Below are positions 37,001 through 50,500 of a DNA stretch of 64,000 nt, in pieces. The notes under the pieces are model-generated. The model worked only from the letters and a program-made list of their open reading frames with translations, had not been told where the DNA came from and searched no databases. A program made the translations under genes and the position numbers. The first letter of the stretch is position 1; each line of letters starts with the position of its first letter. Origin of the DNA: Pelodera strongyloides (taxonomy: Eukaryota; Nematoda; Chromadorea; Rhabditida; Rhabditidae); NCBI GenBank assembly GCA_036852015.1, contig JAANDG010000223.1, positions 152,176 through 216,175 on the forward strand. Reading direction: 5' to 3'.

Positions 37001-40000
37001 CTTGAATGTTATTCTTTGTAATCTGTACCCATTACCCTTCAGGTTTCTAAACTCGGTGTTGGTGGTTTCTTCGTCCGAGGTCCAAAACAACGATTACTGA
37101 CCACAGAAGAGGAGGAAGAAGAGAACCAAAAGAAGTTACAGAAACGACCGAGGTAGAGTACCTAGTTGTGTTGTACATTCGGAAATCTCAACATTGTAGG
37201 CCTCGTTTGAGTAATTACCACTCCTTTATTGTTTATTCTTGTCACGAAGGCCCGTTATTTCCCAGAAAACCCCGACGTTGTCAGATGGAGGATGCATATC
37301 CACCCGCTATCCAAGAGGGATTCTTTGGCATCCGTCCTGTTGAGGGAAAACAGTTGCTGGACGTTGATGTGAGTTTGTTTTAGGTGTTTAATTTAAGTGA
37401 ATTGTTGTAATAATTTTTCTAGTATTGGAATTGTACATCACCTTGTTATTCTTACTTAAACACAGGTGGATGAACCGATTCTGTGTGAAACTGGAGTGGC
37501 CGGCCGGAGGAATATGCACGAAGGAAACCAGCTGAGTCAAGAGGCAACGGAAGCGTTGAAGAATGATCTCACAGGTCAGATTTAGTATTTTTTTATTTTT
37601 TTTCATAGGCTAGGTTTCCTTTTTCCGGGGCCCGGGGGCGCTTATACGTGTAAAGTTAGAAAATTGCTAATAATTTTCTAATACAATTACTGATTTCTAT
37701 ATTTTAGAAGCCTACGTTCTGGAAAACTTGGAAATTGACGATTTCAACATCGATGAGGTGGACTTTAGCAATTTTATGGGAGACGATGAAGATGACGACT
37801 TTAATGATTTGGATGTGGATAATGACTCGCTAAATGGTTGGTTTATGTTTTCGTCCTATTAATATTTGTGTGCATTTTTACTATATTTCGCGTATGCGAG
37901 TATTCGGGTAATAAAGTTCATGGGTGAAATCACCCATGAACGCAGGTCAATGAATGTTTATTACATATTTATTTATTGGGGTAAACTTATCATTCCGGTA
38001 CTAGTGTGCATTGAAATTTATGCCTGGAGTATTTGACCAAGCAAGGAATAGTCATTGAATAATATTTAGATGCAATCTCTATCGTTCAACGGGACGGCTT
38101 TGATCCGGAAACGTTACGAGCCGAAGAGGCCTCCAGACAATCCATAACGTCTAATTCATCGTCGACCCAGTTTCCCTCGTCTTCTGGTGCTCCTGTGCCC
38201 GTCCAGCCATCACAACCACATCAGTATAATAGGTAGGTGACTTTTCTGTAATATACATGTTATTCGAATAACGACTACTAATATAGCATAGATAACGAAA
38301 TTATGGAGAGTATGTTTTGAAAAATATATGAAATGATGATTAGAATGACGGTTAGATTTTTAAATAGATATAACCTGAATTAGAGAGCATGAAAGTAAAC
38401 GCGTGACGGTTGAAGTAGTGGGATGCTAAAATAATTTTTCTGTTTTTCAAAACTAGTAGGGGGTTTGCTTATTGTTAACGATTTTAGCTTATTTGGAACT
38501 GGTCCGGCTTCTGTATCGAGAACATCCTCGACAAATGACGCAGTTGAAAAGGAGAAATGTGTGCACACGGCAGGGTCAGTTGAATTACAATTAAGAATTA
38601 TTTATTGCTGTGGCCGTCTGCACGAACAGCGGGAACCGAACCTCCCACTGTGGGAGAATTTGCCCCTGTTTATCACTGGTCCGTGTGATCCCTCTCTTTC
38701 TGTCACTTCCCACTGGGAGGCTGGGAGCTTCCCGGCGCGTTCGTGCATACGGCCACTCGTTCACGATTACAATGGTTGTTATACGTGAAGTGAAACACCC
38801 CGATATGTATGTTCGACAAATCCTGTTCTTTTTTAAATAATGAATAATTATTTGTGGTAAGACGATTATCGTCGGCTTACAGAGCTGCCATTGCTATCAA
38901 GTGTTATATTTTTCTTTTAGATGGGAAGAAGACGAACCATTGGGAGAAAAATCGACCAAAGCCGCCGTGTTGTTTGTGAATGTGAACAAGCCACATCTGA
39001 AGCAGCAGTACCCAGATTGGAATGATCGAGTGAAGCAGATACAAAAGTAGGACTTTTTGCTGTTTTACTTGGTTGGTGTAAAGTATGGTACAATGCATAT
39101 TGTTGCCCTTTTGTTTAATCGTACACTGCAGTAGAACTGTGAACACTTTGAAAGCTATTGGTTTCATTTTTCATTATTTACTTATTTATTTTTCTTGTGT
39201 ATTAATATTATGACCTTTATTACCTGTGTATTAATATTATTACCATTTTCATAGTGCAGCAAACGTATGTTGTGTACTGTCGACCTATTACACAGTAACT
39301 TTACCTAATGAAAGCATCAGGCAAACGTGTAAATACATTATTCTATTTAGATGTTGGCGTCAGTTGGACGGTGAAAATCGCCAGAAATATGTAACGTTAG
39401 CGCGTGAGAATCGTCAACAGAGGGGAAGGGTTCCACGTCAGAGGAAAGTGCAGCCACAACCTCAACAACAACCAGTGGTGCAGCAGGTTCCTGTACCTTC
39501 ACAACATCCGAATGGACCACAGCAAATGCCTCCCGAAGCTATGCAACCTGGCATGGCGCACCCCCAACAGGTACTTGTACTCTTTTTATTTATTTATTAA
39601 ATACACCAAAAAGTGTGCATCCGAGGATGAAAGCTAGAAACGAACATACAAACGGAAACAGATGACCGATTTGATTAGCAATGAGATTTGACATTCTGCA
39701 TTTGGAATATTGTTGCTTTGTTGCTTTGACTCTTTGTAGAGAATTGTTAGAGATTAGCCGTTTAGATTTATGTGTGGCCTTCTTAATTGGACAATTTAAA
39801 CAGTGGATTGTGCTTGTAAGTCCTCATTTCAAATTCTTTTTGTTTCAGATGTTGGGCCAAAATTTTAAGGTCCCACCAGTGCCCCCTGGTGGCCAAGTGC
39901 CCGTGGGTCCTGATGGACAACCTCTTCCTCACCAATTCATTACTGTGAAGCAAGAAGGAGGGTGGGTTATTTTTTCCAAGATTTATTTATTTCAGAATTG

Positions 40001-43000
40001 AAGAATATTATTTATGTGAAAACATGTAAAACTGTGTCCATTGCTATAATTACTTAGATTTCATTAGTTCTGCCGGAATGCACTTATTTTTCATTGTCAT
40101 TCATGCTAACGTTATTTGCTTATTATTTTTGTCTCATTTTTCTAGCTACGTGAATGGAGGCCCTCCACCACATCCGATGCAAATGCAACACCCGATGGCA
40201 CATCTCAACCCTGAAATACTACACAAATATCAGTTACTGAAAGATCGAGCCGCCGACCTGTCTAGATTGCAAGAGGTTAGCGGTTTTTTTTTATACATTT
40301 TTCGCATTCCTATTTACCTGGGATTTTTAAGTGTAACAGTGTTGATAATTGATGTTGATATTGTGTTCCAGTGACATTACATCAGCGATCAGCAAAACAT
40401 GAAAGTATTTGTTTATCCTATGTTTTTTTCAGAGAATCGAAACCGAATTGAATAAGATGCGTAAGCAGAAGAAGAATCTTGCTGCAAAGAGGCGACAACT
40501 TCAGAAGTCGGATGTAGAGGGACGACCTCCGAGTGAGCTCTCCGACACCGATAGGGTACAACTCGACCAGCTGACCGTCAGTTTTAGTTTTTAGTTTTTT
40601 TTTGTATGTTTTTGTGTAATTGGAGTGGGGACGTGATATACTGTATTCGAGACGTTTTGGAATTTAAACAACAATTTTGCAGCACATCTGCTTCATCAGT
40701 TTTCTCTAACTAGTATACTAAAGATTCGCTTTTTCTTGAATAGGATTGAATGAGTTCGTTTCTTCCAGGAAGGCATTCCGGGCTTGCAACGCGATCTGGA
40801 GAGCTGTAAGCGGGACACGAAGACACATCAACAGATGATGGGTGAATTTGAACAGAAACATGGAATACAGGTATGATTATTTGTGGGATATAGATAAAAT
40901 ATGGTGGAAGAAACGAGACCGTTCAGAATATCTCACAACATGTCAGGGAATAAATTAGGTCCGCGTCCGCACCTCAAAATTTTGGGTAGGTGATTTGGAC
41001 TAATTTGCATGAATGCATTACGGATCGGGAGGTGATCGTCCGCATTTGGCGGGGTGTTTTATGCTATGCAACGTGCTACATTGCAGAACTTGTGTTTTAT
41101 TTGGAGTACTGATAGATGTTGTACTTGGAATGGCGATGGCGTATCATATGATTTTGTTCTAGCCCGAACTTCTGAATCGAATGCAACTGCAAGGTATCGT
41201 GCCGGGAATGCAACGCCCACCACAGTTCCCGCCCGGACAGGTTTTTATCTTTTTACTTTTTAGAATAGATTTATGCCACTGATATCTCAGTGTCTATTGC
41301 AATTCGCATACGAGATATAATTGCGAATGCACGGGATTATTAATGAGGCTCGAGCTAATGTGAAAATGGACAACTTTGCGGACCCACTATAACAGTCCAG
41401 TTTTCTACTGAGCCCTTTCCTACCTTTTCTTTGGCATGATTTCTCATCTTGCCCCTCCAGGCTCCTGCTCCCGGAATGTACCCTCCTGGTCACCCAGCCT
41501 ACCATCAAATGAGGGGAGTGCCTCCCCATCAGATGCCCTATGCGATGGGTGCTCATCCGGTTATGCCCGCTTCTATGCATATGCAGGTATGTGCTCAATG
41601 TTTTGGTCAATGGGTTTATTCCCCTTTGTGCTTTCGTGTGTAGCTCGTCGGACGTCGGATCACCACACACAGTCGGACGTCGGATTAATAGTTTTGCGAG
41701 CCTTTGAGATGATTTTTGTTATATATTTTCTTGAATATTTTGTTACTTGTATTTCACCGTTGTCTTTTGTAGATGCGACCGAGTCATTTTCCCCGTAGCC
41801 CTTGTCTGGGTTCTGGACGATTTGTTTATGAGAAGTTGGAATCCCCATTGGATCGGGAGATATACGAATGTGTCGACGATTTATTGTCTCAGGTTTGTTC
41901 CCTTTTTATTATTAAAGTGGGTAAGGTTTCTCCATCATGAAGGGTGCAACACTGTCTCATTTTCCTCCTTATTTGTTAGTTAGAATGTTCCAAGAAAATT
42001 CTCCCGGACGTTTTACGAATTTGTCATGATGTTTCAGACGGTGTACAAGTTTCTGCACGATGCTTGAAATAGCAATTAACTTCCGCCCTGGCGTAAATAC
42101 TATAACGTAATATGAGTTTTAATAAATAAATTAATATAATTCAGGTGACGATCATGGTCGAGGGCCGGGAAGTTCTTCACCGAGATCGAGACAGCGTTAT
42201 GTTGAAGAGGATGCTCGAACCGAATCAACTCCAAGCCGGGCCCTCCCACTTACACCACGCACAACTGGCACATATGCAAATGGGACACCATCCGAGTGTG
42301 TCACAACCTCTTGTCGCACCAACTAGCGAACCCGACCAGCCACCAAGGAAGAAGAAGGTGAGTTTTACTTAGATGAACATGGCGACCTATTCAGAATTCA
42401 GATTAAGCTTCGTTCTATCGTTCTTAAGCTAACGATGCGTTCTTAAGCTTCGTTCTTAAGCTAACGATGCGTTCCTAAGCTTCGTTCTTGTTCCTAAGCT
42501 AACGATGCGCAAAATTGCGGGATTTGTCGGTTTGTCGCCAAAGACTCTTTCCCAATTTATGTATTTGAGGAAAATTTATTATTCGTCCGACCTTATACAA
42601 CTTTAATCCTAAATTTTCGTTTCAGCGAGCCCAGGTGAAGAAAGCTGGAGCGAACAGCGCGAATGATGCTTACGATGCGTTGGTGCAGAGGGTGACCACC
42701 CAACTTGGATTGTGCGAGAAAATGCCGAGAAGGTCGTTGGAAAGCACGCGCTCCCGGGGGTATTTGCTCCCTGAGCCCGGAATATCTGACCTTCCGGGTA
42801 ATATTGCCAAAGGTGCATTTTTTTGGCATTAGATTTTTGTTTCTGTCTAGCTGTAAGAATAGGGCTTAGGTCTTTAGGTAACGAGCCACGAAATAGCTTT
42901 CCCCTAGAGTTTGGTTCAGTTTTGTTTTCTAATTCCTTTATTTCCTTTCAGACCAGAAGGCTGTGGTAGGAGAGAGGGTTGGAAGTATCGAGTTGACCTT

Positions 43001-46000
43001 CATGGACGACATCTATTCACAGAAAGCGAGCACTTCCAAGTGCAACCAGATGCCCACCTCGTATCCAACTATGTCCGATGTGGCACCGAATGTTGATTTG
43101 GAGAAATTGACACAGTGAGTTGTTGTATATCTCAGACTAAAGCACCTTATTAAGAATCCTTTGATTTTTTTTTTACCCTTTTTACCCTTACAATATTTGT
43201 AGTCTCTTGGCGGTGTGGTTCGTATATTTGTGCTTTCCAGAGCCCGACCCCCGTCTCCATGTGAATATGTGCGTGACGAGGTGGACCTAGTTGCCCATAC
43301 TTCATGCTCAGATTTGATATCGAGAATCTGTCAGGCTGTGCGAAGGAAACCAAATTCATTACACATTAGGTAAGCGAACGGAGGAATTTGTGACACTTGT
43401 ACCTTGTGCCTCCACCTCCACGTGAGGCTTGACGGTGTTTACTGTGGTGCACGGTAATCCATTTTCATTTGTGATCTTCTTTTAGGCAAGCGAACAAGCT
43501 GCCCGATGCGTTACCACCGATGGATCCTTTACGAAGCACATTCAAACTCGTAAGTTTTCCGTTTGTAATTTATTTGTGAGTGCTGAGGTCGAAATGCGTG
43601 TATAATAATCCCTCACCCATAGACGATGCCAGCCGCTTATTAAATTTTATGTGTATGCTATTTCAATGAATTGCATGTAGTACGTAGTAGCTGTACCCGA
43701 TTCTTCGTAGATGACAGCAGCTCGTTGTGTGGTACATTCTACTTTTGCAAGTGATTTAATTTAAACGATCGATTTTAGAGATAATTATTTCAGATGCCTT
43801 CTCTACCCGAAGACGTTGAAGTTTGCATTGTTGTGCGTGAGAATGAGTTGGGTGGCGAGTTGGGCGCAGTTAAAGTGAAACAGGAAGAGGTAAGTATAAG
43901 TGTTTGCGTAACTATTATTTTTACTAGGTGCGAAAGGCACGGTTATGCAGGGTATAAATTCCGTGCGTAAATGGAGGTAGTTGGAGCTCAGTGATAGCCC
44001 GTTTTAGTAAAACGCCATGTTTCGCACAAATATATTAATTTGGAATTGCTTCCGGAGGTGGTTCGTGCTTGTTTTCACGCACCAACCTATACCCCTGCGG
44101 TTATGGCGTATGGTGACAAAATTTCAAACCCCATTTTTACTGACAATGAATCAAGGATTGCTGAGGATTCAACCAAATATATTTGTTTCTTTCCGCCCGA
44201 CGTTGATCATCCGGAGCCCACGTCGACGAGAGCGTTGGTACAGTCGGACAATCCAATTCGAGCACTCTTTGATCGACTTTCCAGTTTATTGAAAGTGGAA
44301 CAGAAGTTTGAGTACTCGATTGATACGCCCCCGTTGTCACCGCGTGAGGGTAAGTGATTTGGATTATGTTCAGTTTTTGTCCTTTACTTGTGATTGCGTA
44401 GTAACCACTTATACATGGTTGTTTTAGTCACACTGCATATTGCATGTTCATTGTTATTTGTGGTTCTTACATTTTTTCAAGATTATTGATTGTCTGTATG
44501 GTATAGGATCGAGTCTAATAGTTATTCCTCTTCTCAGAGAACGGAGTGGAGCGTGGCTTCTCTCGCTCGCATTCGGTGCATTTGGTGGGCGGAGGCAAGT
44601 GCCGTGCTTGTGATTCTCTCATGGAAACTGCGGCTGTTCAGCAGAGTATCAGCAAGTTGGGATTGACACCATCGGATGACGGGGTATGTTTACGTTCTGA
44701 CCTAAGCAGTGGCTGACTAGTTTTCTTTATGAAGAAAAGTTTCATTATCAAATTCATGGTGCTGTGCTGATCATTCTTTTTGCAGAAGGATGACACAGTA
44801 TATTTCTGCTCGATGAAGTGCTACTACAGTTTTGTTGCTTCGAAGAAGGTTGGTTTGGTTTTAGTATTTTTGCGGCAAGTGAAAAGGGTTTTCTTTCCAC
44901 CTTGTTGTTTTTTGTCAAGACGATTTCCTTGCTAGTGAGCCTTTGAGCTCTCTAGATAATTGATGGGGAGCGAATCACATTACACATTTTTTGAACTATC
45001 ATGTCGTATTTCGGTCAAGTCAACTGCTTATATTTCCAGGTTGCCCTATCACCCGATCAACTGGTTAATGCGGAAAGTCACGCGGATGAGGAAACGCTGT
45101 CACGACTCAAACAAATATCCGCCGAGAACTTTGCCAAGAGTATTCAGGGCAAGGTGAGATATTGTTTACTTCAGTTGTATTGATTTTTAAAATATACTTT
45201 AAAAATTAGCGCAAAATTGTATACTAACCAACACCTTGTGGACCACTAGGCTAGTCTGCTAGTCGAACCTTCTCTACTTATGTCATGCCTTTGTTCAAAA
45301 ATAAGTGTTCTTTCAGGTGAAGCTGGAACAGGCTTCGGCTCCTGTAATGTCGGATAGCATTGTTCAGTCACCGAAGGAGAGGATACCAGACGAGAAGAAG
45401 GAACATTTCACGGTAGGATTTTGATTTTTCTTGCCCAATCATTGGACCATTGTAGAGTTTGCTTCTTTGAAATTTGATCGAACATTATGCTGAAGTTGAC
45501 ACTTATGCTTTTCCATGCTAATTATCTGTCTGTTCAGCTTGTGCGTGTGGCTGACCTCGTCGCGAGTATGGACCCAAATGCCCAACGGCAGGAACAGTCT
45601 GGTCCCCAAGTACAGGAGTGGACCGTGTTTAGTCCGCAGATTCTCGACACCTTCCTCAGGATACAAAGGCATCAGAAGGTCGGTATTCTCACTTTTGTTA
45701 TTCTATTCCCCTGGTCGCCTTTTGCCGTCGTTATTTATTGCCCTTTAGTTTGTAGTCAAAGATCCCAGTTCCGGGAATCTATACTAATATTTTTTATAAT
45801 TTAGTGACTGAGTCCATACAACAAAGTGGGCAGAATAATTAATGGCGCTAGATTATATTTTATATAGTTTATTATGTTATATCACTTCTTCAAAATCACG
45901 TTAAATTTCCAGGAGCTGGCACAGTGTCGCAAACTTGGCATCGAACCAGTTCTTCACCTTGAAATGGACAAACGAAAGTGTGTACTTTGTGGAATTGTTG

Positions 46001-47478
46001 GAGATGGAGATCAGAACAATGTTTATGTGAGTTGCTACTTCTTGTGATTGTAAAATGGTTGTATTTGAAGTATGAGGCAATCAATAAATCCAATTGAATT
46101 GTAATTTGTTTGTTTGTTATTTTGTTGTATAAATGCATAATTTGGAAGGTATATTGTAAATTAGAGACGTAACTTGAATTTGAATATTAAAGAACTTACG
46201 TGACCTTATGGTTAGTTTTTATACAATCGATTCTTTTTACCCTTTCTTCTTCTTCAGGGTCGTCTTCTAAACTTGGATGCCGCTTTGTGGGTCCATCTGA
46301 GTTGTGCGATCTGGAGTGCTGACGTGTACGAGAATCCACAGGGAGGCTTGCATAATGTGGACAAGACGGTGCTCAGGTCACTTCAGGTTAGTTATAAATA
46401 GTTTATTGAGGACATGCAATTAACACATCTCAAAATGTGACCCTAAGATACATACCACGCTTCACAACGCAGTATACTGACAAGGGGCCAAACTACAAAG
46501 AACAAGTAACGCACGAACACAAACACAAGAACAATCAGAATCATAATCAAGAGTAAATCATAGTTAGTTTGTTTGGGTTTCTGATTGATTTATTGTCACA
46601 ATCACCACATGCTTATTATTCTTGCTCATTGTTGACTGTGAAAGTCCAAAAGTCAACGTTATTTTCCTTGTGTTATTTTCCTAATGTAATGAGAAGCAGA
46701 CATTGAAGTTCGACATAAAGATGTTATGGTAATTGTGTCTTCTCTAGGTGATGTGCCATCTGTGCGGCGGAGTCGGTGCAAGTCTTCAGTGTATTAAAGC
46801 CGATTGCCTTGCTTCCTTCCACTTTCCGTGTGCCAAACGAATTGGCGGGAAGTTTATAAGGGATAGGGTAAGTTGCATTTTTGTTTGCAGCGGATTTATA
46901 TATTTGGGCTTATTTACTAACGAAATATTTTTTTGTTACACTAAACAAAGACCAAAGATTAACTGGTTAGGTTAGTACACAGCATAAACTCGTTGACGAA
47001 CTGACTGACGAAACCACCATCCAAATTAGCATATTATGGAATTCGTCCCAATTCGGGTTAGTATTCCAGTCCCAGTAGAGAAACAACTCCGGTGAATCGT
47101 TTCCTGTTTCAGACGCTTGTTTGCCCGAAACATCATGACGTCTCCATGGATGTGATCTTACAATCGCCAGAAATTGTCCGACGACGCGTTTACATTGAAA
47201 GGGATGAGAATGTCCTGCTTGGAAAGATGTTCGACCCGGCTGAACACACAAAACTCACACTCCGATTGGGATCATTGACATTTGTGTCACAAGGACAACT
47301 CCTCCCGGAACAGCTCAAGACATTCCACAACATGAAGTACATCTTCCCGGTGAGTGTTTGAGCATTTGGGGATTTTTTTTGGGTTTTGTGGTTGAATTCG
47401 TCTTCCTTAGTTAACTTTGCTTTGTGGGTAGCTGTGAAGGTTTCTTTATTGTGTATTTCTTTTATTCTTTTAATTATG

Positions 47479-47516
<38 letters not shown>

Positions 47517-50500
47517 TATTATTATTTTATTATTATTATTATTATATTATTATTATTTTTATTATTATTATTATTATTATTAATCATTTGTTCAGATGAG
47601 TTTCCACGTGATCCGCTACTTCTGGCATCCGTCAGACCCCCGATTGCGTGTTCCGTTTGACTGTTCAATCACTGAGAAGGAGGGAAAACCATGGTTTATC
47701 GTAAAGTTCAAGGAAGCCATTTGTGAGGGACCCACTGCCACACGTATGGTTTTATACTAATTCTTTTGGTGTTGTGCCTGTGCCTTTAGGAAAACGAAAA
47801 TCAAATGTTGTTTATTGTTGTTTGTCAGAGAAGGCCGCCTTTTTAGACAATGACCTGGTACAAGGAAAACCGCACTGTTGTTAGCCAGTGCATTGTAACT
47901 TACATCTTGAACATTACGTAAAGAAAAGCGTTCTAACAATGAATTTCCCCATCCATGTCTATTTCCAGACGCATGGCAGAAGATTCTCGACGGCGTGAAG
48001 AACGCCAGGGAAAGGATCGACTGTCTGAGGTTCTTCCCCTCGCAGATCGTCCCCGAGCAACTATATGGTTTAACCGAGCCGGCCATCACCAAGATCACTG
48101 AGAGTTTGCCTGGTGAGTAGATGGAATTCGTTTGATTGGTTTTATGTTATGTTCATTTGTTTGTGGTGAGAGTTAGTGTGCAGTTCTACAAACGTATACT
48201 TAAATTCGAACAGTATATGTACAAGCTTTCCTACCTTTGTCTTAATAATTAACGACTTGTTTGTTTTGTTTAACGTCAAAAAAAATTAATTGTTTAATCT
48301 TAACATGTTTTGTGTAGGTGTGGATAGCCTCTACACGTATACATTCCGTCATGGTGGAGCTCCGATTCTGGAATTGCCGTTAGCCGAGAATCCTTCAGGA
48401 TGTGCGAGATGCGAATTTCGATGCAGGTGCGAATTGTGTTTGATGTTGATTCAAATATGGTGCTCCTGAGAGGGAGAGAGAGAGAGAGAGAGGCGGGAGA
48501 CTCAAACTGTGTATATTTATAATATTTATTTTGTAGAATTTAGTATTTTTTATGTTTAACATCATTTACAGGACGTTAGTGAAGACGCGCAATGCACGGC
48601 CAATGCCCTCTGCAGGACCGTCATCTGCTTCTCGGAGTAGTGGAAGTTGTAGTGAGGGAAGAACGAGAGGAGCACCCAGGGCCCGGCCTACTTACGATCA
48701 GGAACTTGCGGCGGCACAGGTAAGGGCCTATCTAATGGGAAGGTGTTTATTTTGGGGGTTATCTCTCTACCTTTGCTTAATGGTCTGTCTTTTACGTTTC
48801 GTTATGTTGCAGGTTGTCTACATAAGAGCTATGTTTTTGTCGGTGTGTTTTATCTTCGGCATCGAATGCTAGTGAATCTTTTTGTTAAAATGTGTCTATC
48901 CGTAAATTACCCATTGGATGGATTATTAAAGTTTCAATTCATGTTTAGATAGTTTCTTTCTTTTATTTACGTCCATTCTAGATGCAGCGTATGTTGTCTG
49001 CTTCTGGCATCGGTGCCGAGTGGGCGGCAGCCATGATGTTGGGTAGAATGGGCGAACAATCGAATAATATTCAAGTCTACTCGGCATATCAGAAAATGAA
49101 GAAGGAGTGGAAGAATACTGTATATCTGGCCAGGTTTGTACTTTGATTATCTCAATTACTTGCTTTACTTTTAGTTTTTCATTTGCGCTTGCTGTGCCCG
49201 GTGTCCCAGGTTGAGCAACTGTTTATACCGTAAGTTAATTCTAAACAAAATATTAAATTCGTTTCTTTACTTTCAATTTTTATCTTGCACCTGCTGTGTC
49301 CGGTGTACCAGGTTGAGCTTATATTCTAAACGTAAATTCTAAACAAAATATTAAATTCGTTTCTTTACACTTTTTTCTTGGTCGAAGGTTGAGCTTATCC
49401 AAGGGTCTCCAAGGTGGGACTTTATGCGAAGAGAGACATCGACATGGGCGCCATGATTATCGAATACAAGGGCGAGCTGATACGCAGTGAGGTGGGTCTC
49501 GTTTGGATAAAAGCGATAGCAACTTGATTTTAGGACGTTAACGTTGAGAAACCGCCAATTTGACATTTGCATATCTGTATGTTTACTGTTTCCCAGACTC
49601 ACGGTACAATACAGTTACTTGTGATATGATCATTTTTCGTTGTTTATAAAACCCAAAACCCCATTAGATAATAATAAAATAATAATAATTTATTACGCAC
49701 ACATACAATTCATGAGAAAAATATATGCAACGTACAGTTTTGTCGAGTAAAGCAACAGTAGCACAAATACAAAATAAAGAATAAATAAAGTGACACATTA
49801 TACAGAAATCTATGAAGCTAAGTGCATGAGTATATTGGGCATATGGGCATGTTTCATGCAAGTTTTATAATTTTTACTTTATTGTGAAAGACGCTTGACA
49901 CGCTTAGATCGCTCAGTCACTAAGGTTCATATTCAATGAATACTTATCATTTTTGAATGGGTTTGTATATTTATTTAGAACTTTAGAACTTATTATTGAG
50001 AGTTCTTGTACTAGTTTATTGAGATTTATAATAATACTAGTTTATCGAGCGTTCACAGTTGACAGGTTAGCAATACTTATAATTGCTTCCATCAGGTTGG
50101 CGAGATGCGTGAGAAGCGGTACGTGGCACAGAACAGAGGTGTCTATATGTTCCGCATTGACGAAGAGTTGATAGTGGACGCGACCATGGCGGGAGGATGT
50201 GCCAGGTGAGATTTCTACATTTTTAGGGGTTAGAGTTTTGCAAATAAACACATAGGTGCGTGAACGAACCAAATTTTTTCGCTACGCTTATACCCTCCCC
50301 AAGAAACGCATATTATTTCGTTCAGTGACTTTTTGTTTCCTACTGAAAATCTTTGCTGTTTTTTATGATTATAACAATTGTACGCATAAGAATCAATGAA
50401 CACAGATGCCGGGAAATTGTGTAAAACTATTATTTAGTTTATTGTTTAGTATCAGTATCATGCACGGATGTACCTAGTATGCATCTATGCATCCTGCATT

